This document shows positions 37,001-49,000 of a stretch of 64,000 nt of DNA, piece after piece. Within the stretch, counting starts at the first letter, position 1; every line of letters begins with the position of its first letter. This stretch comes from Rhipicephalus microplus (Eukaryota > Arthropoda > Arachnida > Ixodida > Ixodidae). Both the position numbers and the translations under genes were made by a program. Location of the stretch: contig NC_134704.1 in assembly GCF_043290135.1 (NCBI RefSeq), positions 15,778,501-15,842,500 on the forward strand, in the 5' to 3' direction. Below the pieces are notes generated by a model that saw only the letters and a list, made by a program, of their open reading frames with translations, made no database searches and was not told the origin of the DNA.

Positions 37001-40000
37001 CTCTTGGTAAGAAATGCTTCAATTATTTATTCCTTCATGACATGTTAGCGACTTGACAATATGATGAAGTGAAGTGTTCATGGATTGTGGCATGCTACTG
37101 TACATTAAGCAGCCATCTGTAAATAAAGCATGAATAATCATTTCAAGGGGAATTTTTTTATTTTCCAGCCGAATTTAATGATGTCCGGTACTCTGCATAC
37201 AGAACATCGATGAAGATCAGGACCATACAAAAAAACCTTTGCTGTGAGTAATTTGTCAGCTGTATCTCACCTTCATTATGGAATGCTATGCTTTTTTTTT
37301 TTAATAAAGACACAGCCTTAGCCTTACAGATTTTTTTTTTTCACTAACAGATGAACAGTTTGTGTTTCTTTTATAAGCACTTTGAAAACTATGTACCAAT
37401 CATGCCTGTATTCTGAACACACTTTTTTTTTTTTGAGGAACCAAAGCAAAGTTGAAAAGTGTGTTTATTATGGAGAGTAAATTTTATAAGAACTTGTTGG
37501 GACGAGGAAAAAAAAGGGTCAGATGCCTGACTTTGTGCAGTAAACATATGCATCAACTACTCTTGGTTCTGCTGCTTGCATATCACAAACTTGTCAATGT
37601 CCACTGCTTTTTCTTCATAACAAGAAAGCAGTGACTGACAAAGTGATGTGTGCTTTCTCAAGCATGGTCCGTGTCGCCGTATGAGGCTTATCGCCCACCA
37701 GTTATGTATTTACTTTGAAAGTGGTGGTTGCGAGACTGTGCCTCTTGGCTGTGGCGTCTTGATTATTTTGTGCGAAATGACGCAGCCTTCCTTTCACAGA
37801 TCCCAGACATATTCTAAGACCTCTTTTCCTACATCGGGGAAACTTTCCAGTCTTTGGTTCCCTAAATCACGCCCCTCCCGATTTGTAGCACAGAGCTTAT
37901 CATGCTGCTTCAGCCTGTAATACACACAGACTTCTTCAATACTAAAACGCCTACTAGGTTTACATGTTCAACTGCTTACTTTACAGCCTGACACTGTTAA
38001 TAAATTCTGTGGTGGTGCAAAAATACTTCAAAAACAAATAAAAGAACAGATGCACATGCTGCACACATAGAAAAAAAAGCAGTGCATGGCGGCGGGCAGA
38101 AGGGGGAAGCGACCCAAGGGGGGGGATCCCTAATTAAAGAAAAAAGAGCGAGAACAGAACAACTCTGGGATGAGGAGGTGCTGTGGGTCGGTTCATTCGA
38201 GTGCAGTTGATGAGGGTGGGAGCTGCATTTATTATACAGGACCGAAAGAAAAAAAATTGAACTTTTGATTACTGAGGTTAGGGGTATGGCAAATGCAATC
38301 ATTGAGCGACTCAATACAGTAACTAATGACTATTGACCTGACAGATCCTTCCGTATATGTAAGGCAGGGCTGAAAGCGTGAGCAAGCGAGAAGACAGTTG
38401 CAGAGTTATCACATGTTGTGCACTGTATTTGGTATTATATATGTAATCGAACAAACTAAGCCAGGCCATAACTGCTATGTCTTGTAATACTATTAACATT
38501 ATTTGTTGGTGTGTTACTGACAAATTTAGGTAATGTGAGTGGTTATATCTGAATTATGGTTTAACACTTTTATTATTTGTTCATTCTAGTGGACCTGGTC
38601 TTTATGAACAACGCCATCAACGCATTTGATCAGCATGGCCTGCGAGCTCAGAATGACAAACTGATTAGCGTGCCTGAGATGATCACTTGCTTAGCAACCA
38701 TCTATGAAGGTGTGGCCCAAGAGCATTCCAACTTGGTAAAAGTGCCACTGTGCATCGATCTGTGTCTCAACTGGCTGCTCAACCTTTACGACACGTGAGC
38801 TTCTTGGTCACATCTCTTGTTAGAGGTTGCCATTCTATGTAGGGCATGCTACACAACTGTAAAATTATGTAAATCATAGACTGCCTCTGCTGTGGGAAGT
38901 GAGGGATTATTGCACCTTATAAAAACACGCTTAAAGTCGGCTTTCAGTAAATTAAACTTTCTTAAATCAAAGTGCTGCTTAGATCAAACAACTGCTTCTA
39001 ATATGGTTCGTTTTGTACTTGAATTCCTCCGCCCTGTTTATCTCTGAGTAAAAGAAACTCCTGTTAAATGAAACGCATGTTCCTGGTCCCTTGAAGTTTC
39101 ATTTAAAAAAAGTCTACTTATGTCCAATGATGCAAATAAATATTCAGTGTCTTTGTAGTTGCATCAAATGCTGATCCTTATAATGCTTTTCAATCCATTA
39201 CAGCTCAGCTTTACTATCGAAGCAGAGAACAGTTATGTATTTTTCATTTGTGCTTACGCTACGGTGTTCTGGAAAGAATAGAAGAGAGGATGAAATGCAA
39301 ACTACTGTGGTATCTCAAATCACCAGAATAATGATACTATGTAGGCAATAATTTTCTCGCTGATCTCATTTGCATTCTTTTAGCTTCTACACTAATGAAA
39401 TAAGTGATTATCATTGTTTGCCATAGCCATACAAGAAAGGAACTCATTATGGAACATTTACCTTGGGCTTAACTTCGTATATTTCAGCTCATTTGCCCAT
39501 TTTCTCATTGGTTCCTGCGAGCCAAAAGCAGATGGTAGTTACTTGTTAGAGCACCCTCATTTGCTTCTAAATTTATCATCATTGAAGACCACAAGGTTCT
39601 TAGAAGTCGAATTGGTTGGATCATCTACACTTGCCATTTTTTCTTCATACCATAACATACTGGCTGTCATTCTCATAAAATGTTCAGGGAATCATCTTGA
39701 GTGTTTCAATGTTGAATGATAGACACCGTGTTGGCACTGCAAAAAAAAGAAAAAAAAAATCAAAGGACATGTATTCAACTTTCAAGGTTGTGTTTCAGGT
39801 TAGTCTTCAGTTTCGTTTTATGATCGGTAAAAGAGGTGATGCTTCACCTTTGCTGATACCAGGCTCTGCTGTCAAATACAGTGAGAAATGCCATGTTTAG
39901 CTCAGTGGCAGCCTTGTTTCTTGCATGTGCTTTGTAGTGAGCCAAGATGTTATTGTAAATGGCATCACTAAACATCATGCTCACATTCTCGATTGGCAAC

Positions 40001-43000
40001 TTTCATCCGTGGTGAAGCGTTGAAGTATGCCAGTCCGGCTTTCTTTCTTTGTGCTTTGAAATGTGCATTCTCTACTGCACAGTATGCAAGCGGTTAAAAA
40101 GATGTATTGGTCATTTGTCAATTACCAATTCCATTTGGATACTTTGTTTGTGATAGTCTCATGCCAGCCATTCCAGTAACTAAACATTTTCTTTTTTTGC
40201 AGTGCTACGAGGACAGGGTACATAAGAATTCTGTCATTTAAAGTGGGAATCATCCTGCTATGCAGGGGTAACCTTGAAGACAAATTCAGATGTAAGTACC
40301 AGTCATGGTCACATGTATTTAAAAAGGAAGCTGTTCTCGCAGTTTTTAACATTTCAGGTGCCTTAATGATTGCTCTTGTGAATGTAGTCTGGATGACTTT
40401 ACTAACAAGAGTCTCATTAATATCGGAAAAACACGTAGCTATATACAGTGCTCAGAGCTGCTTAATTAACTGTGGGTGTAATTGTTAGACTTAGTTGTAG
40501 CCATTTTTCTTTTTCATCCTGTATTACACCCACTTGGAAGTAGTTGTCATGATACCTTAGTGCTATAAGGATAATTTTTCTCTCGCAAATATCCCGTCGT
40601 TAACTAATGTGGTGCTTACGGGCTTATGCCGTTTTTGCAGACCTGTTTCGACTCATTGCGGATGGTAACGGCTGTGCCGACGAACGTCAGCTAGGGCTAC
40701 TGCTCCATGATTGCGTGCAAATTCCGAGGCTGCTTGGCGAGATTGCTGCTTTTGGTGGCTCGAACATTGAGCCAAGTGTTCGAAGCTGCTTTGAGATGAC
40801 CGCCCCAGCTGGTCGGCGAGAGATCCAAGCATCGCATTTCCTGAACTGGCTTCTCCAAGAACCCCAGAGTTTGGTGTGGCTTCCCGTACTCCATCGCCTG
40901 GCTGCTGCCGAGACCGCACGACACCAGGCAAAGTGCAATGGCTGCAAACAGTACCCAATTGTTGGATTCAGGTAGGCACAAAAGAGTTTCTACACGAAAA
41001 CGAAACAATTTGCCTTCTGCATCAGCCTAAATTTTCGTCATGCTCTGCAAATTTACTGAAATGATAATGTTAAATGAGATGTATGATGCCTTATGAGCAA
41101 GAGACCTATGGCTATGGTATGTGCCAACAAATTAAAGCTTATTAAAAACCACGTGACTAGTTTTAGTCCTTGCTGGCTTTTCATTCTGTATCCTTTGAAA
41201 AGGAGGAAGGGTTGAAATGAATTTTGTATCCTTGCAGATGTGGCTGCCAGTTGAGTGTGGTATGCTAGTTCGCAGATTAAAATAACCTACTGTAATCCTT
41301 GTTCTATTTTTTTTATATATATACTCAGATACCTGGTAGTAATGGAAAGCAAGTTTTCTGCTCCTTTCTTTTATTCTTTAGTGTTAAACACAGATCCTGG
41401 ACTCTAGATGTATATTCTCATCACTTGCTAAAAAGGAAAAACTGTCATGCAATAATTTGCAAACATGACAAAATTATTTCACTTTCTTTTCGTCTTTCAT
41501 TCTTTCTTTCTTTTTTTTTTCGTTTTCCAAAGCAGTGGACTTCACATCAATTTGATAACATGCCGTAACTATGGTGGCATTGTAAACTTGGGTAGTTGCC
41601 ATTGAATGCATATTTCTGGAAAAATCTTAGCCTTGGGGAAGACATTCATAACACAAATACAGCATGTCTTTACAAAGTGTTCAAACAAGCTCTTTCATGT
41701 TTGCGATTGAAGCTGGCTTGGTGCAAAATTTGATATAAGAAGGCTCGAGAGGGGATATTTTTTTTTATGTAGTAAACACACCATTCCTGTGTTGCGTCTT
41801 TTTATTGCAGGTGTGGACTTTTGAAAGTTTATTTTGGAAAAAAATAAACGGCTTGAATGACTTACTTTCCAAATTTAGCATTCAGCATGAAACTCATAGA
41901 AGGTCTGTTGTTCTAGGTACCGGTGTCTCAAGTGCTTTAATGTGGACCTCTGCCAAAGCTGCTTCTTTTCGGGAAGAAAAACTAAGAACCACAAAGTTAC
42001 ACATCCAATGCAGGAATACTGCACCACGGTGAGCTTTGGTTTTCCCGCTTCCAAGGAACTCGCATTTTTTTCTTTGAAAGAAGGACTTTGGAATTCATGA
42101 CATCATGCTGACATGATCGTATTGAGATTTAGGCATAAATTTCAAATATACAATATTTACTTTCTATTTTGTCATGTAATAGCCAATTTCTGTATGGTTT
42201 AAAAAAATTAAATACAGTATCAGTACAAACTGATTTCCTCTTTTCAGCTTCCATTTTACTGGGAACTATGCTGTAGACGTATTCACTGCCATAACCACAA
42301 GCATGTGGACTCAGTTATACAAGGCACTGTTCGCTCTTATTATAATTGTATTATTTTGTTTTAAAGCGCAGCTTTTAGGTGCCCTATTCTGCGTTGAGAA
42401 GTGTTGCAGTTGTTGGCATAAGCAATAGAATGAACCGGGACAAAATAGACCGAAAGAGAGACTGTCCTAAGGAGTTTTCTATCATGGGAGCCAGCGAGTT
42501 GTGTTAGCATCTGTAGTGCCTCGTGCTTGCTCATGCTTCTTGTGACAATGCAACGTGTGCCTCTACACGGTTATGAGAAAGTGGGTCACGAGGAAGTTGA
42601 CCTGAGGCTTCGGGTAAAAAAACAAGGGTTGGTCGAAGGGACACTTTTGTGTGAAACACAGTAGCAGAGTCTTAAGGGCCCTTTATAGTTTGGCACAGCT
42701 TTAGCATCAGCCACTTATCGCAAAATAAAAGCATCTAAACAGCTGCACTATATTAGGCAGTATCGTAATCAACCAATTTTTTACTTTTGAAACCGTCAAA
42801 TATGCCTGCTATATGGCATTATATTAAACTCGCTGTTTGTCACTATCGACCCATATCTTTGGGCATTTTTGTCTTTCATTCGTACGTTATGCGTACATAT
42901 TTAATGACTGCACATGTAGGTGCACCTTGTAGGTGCACCTTCTGTGTTCATGTCTTTGCATTAGAATGCTCAGTTTTTTTACATACCATCAGCATCAATT

Positions 43001-46000
43001 GAAGCGTGAACAGCAAAACGCATTAGAAAGGGTATAGTGCACGTTAGCCAGAACACCATTGACAGGCAAACAGCACTCCGGTTTGGCAGCAGGAGAGTGC
43101 GCACCATACCATTGCCTAGCCTTGCAGCTGCTCGCTTTTCATTTGGCGCCTACAGTAGTACTTGTCTGCCTCGGCAGTGTGTTCCACACAAGCCATCTGC
43201 TCAGAGTGGCAATAGCTCTGAAATAAATAAATAAATAAATAGTCAATGCATCTGTTACTCTTGCTCATTTGCCTTAAATGCGACTTGTTAGTCTCTAAAT
43301 GTATACTTTTGTTGCATCACCAGACAACATCTGGAGAGGATGTGAGAGACTTCACCAAGATCATGAAGAACAAGTTCAAGTCCAAACGCTACTTCAAGAA
43401 GCATCCTCGGGTTGGCTATCTACCGGTGCAGACTGTCCTAGAGGGAGACGACCTCGAGAGTCCTGCACCATCACCGCAGCACACATTGTCATCGCAGGAC
43501 ATGCATTCTCGTCTTGATCAGTACGCAAACAGGCACGTCAGAATCGCCAGCCGGGTGATTTCTGATACTCCTTTATTATTTCGCACTGTTGGTTTCATAC
43601 TTGTCATCTGGTACTTCCGGTATTGAGTTCATTAGTTATCAAAGTTCCTTTTTGGTTTGATACAAGCACATTGCCTGTCGGGATGGAAATTCATTGTATC
43701 ACACATATTTAGGTGCCATTTCTTCAAAGTGCATGCTCTTATAATTTATTGTGGAGTGCTCCAAAATATATATGGTTCAAAGTTAGAGATAATTTCAATG
43801 TCTCAACTATCGAGTTTTGCTTTGTGAGAAGATGACTGACTTCCATATGATGATTCTGCTGCAGTTACTCAAATTGTGTGAAGTAATTCATTGCATGAAA
43901 AGTGCACATGTGCACAACTTGTTTAATTATGTTCACCTTTCGGTTTATAGGTATACAGATGCTGAACTTAGGACAAGGAGTAACTCCACTCCAGACTCGT
44001 AAGTTGTCATTACTTTTGACCCAAGAAACTTGCTTTAATTGTTCTTTAGATGTCAGTCAGTGCAAAAGCATGTGGCAAAAGCATCAGTGCAAAAGCAAGT
44101 CAGTGCAAAAGCTGCTGCGCCCTTGTGCTTGGGACTGCCTCAACAAAGTGCGCATCGCTTGTGGAAATGAAGGCAACTTGCCGCTGCTGCATGAACTCGA
44201 CAAAATAGTCGTCGCACCTTTGCTTTTGCTCAGTTCCGTGCTGAGCGAGCACGAAGAAACAAAAAATTTGGCAAGGCCACATGCACGGGTACGTTACAGG
44301 GTGCGGCGCTGATGAAGTGAGCTTGGTAGACGATGCCCTGCACACAACTAGCTAGGGGCGCGCTCCGCTTGACGTACATTGGTAACGCGCTTCATGTGTA
44401 GCCGCGCCAGTTTTCGCTAATGAATCGCCATACAAACGTACGTGCACACGCATGCATTGTCCGTCAGCTTCACCGCTACTCTCTTCATAGTTCTGAAATG
44501 ATTTCATGGTGGCGCATATATACGATCATGCGAATGAGCAGAAGTGTCTTTCCGTGCAATGGCAAACAATGAAAAGGCCATGCACTTTTTGATAATGTTA
44601 CTGTGGTGTCATCAAGTATTGTTCTCTGTTGCTAACGGCGGTGCACGTAAGGTGACGGACGAAAATTTGTGGCAGTTAATGTGTAGTTCCACCGCATTCC
44701 CCATAGCGCTTTTGGGAATCCGTCGTGCACGAATCGCACTCGCATGGCAGCGTCTCCTCCAATCAATCCTTTGTAACACTGTTGCTGCAATCTCGCTCTT
44801 CGTCAACATCAACTGCCTTCAGCAGCCAGTGTGCCAAAAGGGGTTGCGATGTGGGAAATGGTGCCCTCGCCTCTGGGAGTTGTGGCTCTGTTAACGAAAA
44901 GACATACTTGGGGCGTATTTCTATCACACATCAGTAATTATCTATTTCGTTATCTCCGTGCACCCAGTACACACTATCACGCCCAGTACACGCCCAGTGC
45001 AGCTATCAGCGTGACAGGGCACTCTTGATTGGAAAATGGTGAGTGTGCAGTCCTTGAGAAAGGGAACGGAAGCAAGCCAAATAACAAATATTGCTGTGTA
45101 GTTGAAAGACGCCTCAAGTACTTTTATTTGCCTTTGTGGCTCAACCGGTCAGAACAGGTGAGAGAATTAAAAAGGAAACGATAAAATCTGGAGTCTTACG
45201 AGCCAAAACTGATAGTGTGGCGACCTGGTTGAATTGTGACCACGTAGGCTGGCTTAATGATAACTTGGACTTAAGTACATGTGTTAACTGTGCATTTCAC
45301 CTCATCAGAATATGGCTGTCATGGCAGGAATCAAACGAGTGGCCTCATGCTCAGTATAGTCATGATGGCAGGTACCAAAAGCTTTATTTTTTTTTTGTAT
45401 TAAAAGGCTATCACATCAAGAAAAAGATACAAAAGGTTTGCTTGACATGTGAATCGAACCCAATACATCACAGTGGCAAGCTTAACTATTAGTCATATGC
45501 TTCCTGGCAAGTACAGATGGTGATTTTTTTTCTTGTACAATAACAAACTAGGAAAGCTAACAAGTGGATTGAGCAGAGTGACTTGTTAGGTAAGTTAGTT
45601 CATTCTTAACGTAGCTTATAGTGCGAAATAAGCACTAGAGAAGGACAAAGGTAGCTTACGGCGCGAAAAAAACGCGAGGGAAGGACAAGCGCAGTCCTTC
45701 TCTTGTCCGCGCTTGTCCTTCTCTCAGGTTTTTTTCGCGCCATAAGCTATGCTCACAAGTGGACTGTTTCCACCATAAATATATGATTGAGTAAAAGATT
45801 GCTGGTGAAACAAATTGCATCTCTTTATTATTCAATATTCGATTCTTATTTAAAATTTTTGATAAAAGCACACCTCTAATTTTTTTTACAATTCTTGAGC
45901 TAAGCAGATGTTAACTTAAATTTTTTTAAGTAGTTTAGTATGCAAACTTATTGAAGCAGAGTCACAGAACTATTAATAAATCTTACAATGTAAGAATGGA

Positions 46001-49000
46001 TTTCATAGAACTTTAAATCTAACCTATGTAAAAATACTAAACTTATTGTCTGGCAGCATTCGTTGTGAAATGGTAATTAGGATGGCATATTACCACATGC
46101 TTATCATGGTGACTGGATTTTTTTTGTATGGTTTGCAAAAGGGCGATTGCACGGTTTTAATAAAAATTATTAATAGATAGTATTGCAGAATTGCTTGTTT
46201 CTTCAAGGGGGTCACCTTGAAGTGTTCATCAGAAAGGGCCATATGTTTGCTACGACAAAACTTTTTTAAACAAGATCGTTTTTTGTTTCCTCTTCAACAC
46301 AGTTGCTTAGTGTAAATTTTTTATACTTTTTAGGAGTGAAGATGAACACCAGTTGATTGCACAGTATTGTCACACTTTGAGTGGAGAGCTCCCATCATCT
46401 GTGGTGAGCAAGTTATCTTTTTTTTCTCTTGTTACCTGAGAAATCTAACTCTCTCAATGCTATACAATATAATCTATATACTGCCTTGTAAATTGCTACC
46501 TGATGTGGTATCTTATCATGGCGATCCTTGTTTCGGCTTTAAAAGTGTTGTTTAGTGCCATGGAATATTAACAGAAGCCATATTGTTAATGATGTTTCTT
46601 GATGATCGTTACTTTTAAAAGGTGCATTAAAGTCACTTTTTTTCTACGTTACCCAATTTATGTGAAAAGAACTGTGAAGCATTTATTAAATCCATTTATA
46701 AGGCAGTTTATTGCTATAATGTCAGCTACTCATATAAGCGAGTAAGCTTGTTCCTTGAATCCCTTCCCATGACCTTTTGAACTCAGTTTGTGTAACAAGC
46801 TGACAGGAAAAGAATACAGTTTTAACTAGCGTTCTTTTTTTTTTTCATGTGTCATACAATTCGTTGGTTGCGGGTAATTGTTGGTTTTTCATTTTTTGCT
46901 GAAGGTGTCCTAAACTCTAAACACGTTTCCCTGTGTTTTACTCCCATGCACAGTGCAACTCTTCATTGTTTCTTCAACCACGGAGCCCTGCTCAGGTGAT
47001 AGCAACCATCGATGCTGACCAAAGAGATGAGCTTGAACTGATGATCGAGGAACTTGAAGAGGAGAACAGGTTTGCAATATTTTCATCTTTTTGTGTGTGG
47101 TTCTGCTTATAGAATGCTTCACTAATTCCTGCTCAAACAAAATTTTCTGTTTGAGAAATACTCGGAAAGATTTAATGGCAGAGCACTGCTCTTGTCTGTT
47201 CAGAAAATTCAGCTTATTGCAACAACAAAAAATTTTTACGTGTGTCTTGGACATGCATTGCAAGCATAAAGTCAAAGGTTGTACTGATTGGTCCATTTTA
47301 GAAAGTTAGCGATGCCTTGTCTGAGCAAACGAAGCCTGCTAATCGTCACATGATTTTGATCTTTCGACCAAACCATGTCACCTTTAGTGAAGCAGTGCAA
47401 GGCATCCACTAGCTCGGTCATGTAGAATGCTAGTCAATGCACAGCAGTGAGTGTTTGAATTAACTACATGTACCAATATCCAGGCTGAACTATTGTTTTT
47501 AAGAACAAAATAAGCGAAAGCGTGTCGGGTGTATAAGTTGTCAATAATTGAGCTTAACTTAATGGAATTCTCTTCAAAGAGAGCCTGTTGACAGTAGTGC
47601 GTATTGAATTCACGATGTCGTAGTTTGTACCGCGTTTTTCAGCATCTTGCGTCATCTTCCAGGCATCTACAGGCCGAGTATGACCGGCTGCAGGAGATGC
47701 AGAGTGTAGGGCTGAGCCCGACACCGAGCCAGCTCGAAGAGGAGGCTGCCTTGAGCCCCAGTGGCAGCACCACTCGTGACCAGGAGATGCTGGCCGAGGC
47801 CAAACTGCTCAGGCAGCACAAGGGCCGCCTCGAGGCCCGCATGCACATTCTCGAAGACCACAACCGGCAGCTGGAGGCTCAGCTTCAGCGTCTGCGGCAG
47901 CTCTTGGACGAGGTGACGCATGCAACTCATATTCGTGCATGATTTGAAGGCATCTGTACTGTAGGGGCTTGCTTTCATCATAGCTACGGTTGACTGAGCA
48001 CTTGTAAGTTTTTAAACACTCTCAGGTTGTCTTATTTAAGTTAGTCTTCGAATCATGGTCCTCGCGTGTAAATAGAAGTCTTTGTTGAACATCCTAAAAC
48101 GTCATCGCTGAGAAGTCGTAGATTAAGTTTCAGCAGGCATACAAAAAACTTCATCCTAGGTAGACATAGTAAGGCACAAAGGTCGGAAGCTTGCATAGTT
48201 GAGCAAGCTATAGAGCTCAACTCTTAAGTTGTGCTCTAAAAGGCTGCATAGCTTTTAGAGCACAACACACACTCTCCGAAAGCCCTGTATAAGCAATCAA
48301 ATTGCTCATTTTGGATTAACAGCACTGCATAACATGCAATTGAACTTAATTCAGGAACCTAATAATACTGAAAATAGTAGATTGGGAACATTCTTTTATA
48401 TCAATTAAAAATTCGTAGTAGAGGAAGTAGATGACATGAAAGTGAGAAATTCTCAGTGTTATGCTGAAAAAAGCTGCATATGCTGAATTACTTAGCAAAA
48501 GTGAGAAAAATAATGCGCCATCTTTTATGCATTCATGGAAGTACTGCTTGTCTGCTAAAGAATTGTGCCTATTATAGTGCAGTGGATTGAAACTTGGGTG
48601 TGTCTTTTTCTGAACATCACTGAAATGTAGCTGCATTCTCACATTCAGTACAGTGGCTTGCACTTTGGCTATGCAGATTGCTTACTGCTTCTTTGTTTTT
48701 TACTCACGCTCCAGAATATCGAATTTTTTTAGGTGTGCATGTTTTGATCATTCACTCAGCATTGTTGTTTATAGACTCAGCCATTTTCTGAGTGCTGACA
48801 GCTCATGTAACCAGTTTTCTGTTTCTGCAACACGTCACTGTGGCAAGCCTGAAGTGTCTTTTGAATATGCTTACAGGTTAAAGAGTGTGTTGTGTGTGGG
48901 GGTGCATCTTTCTATTTGGTAATGCGCTTGTGTGTACACCTTCACGATCGAATCTTGGAGCTGATCTCACTCTTCATATCAATTTATTTTTTCTCAATGC

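Noticed and set aside
43533..43560. GT donors after exon 13 (about 43537 and 43554)
   Set aside because: Both leave phase 0, which reads exon 14 as GTA TAC AGA TGC TGA; only the GC donor at 43533 keeps the frame.
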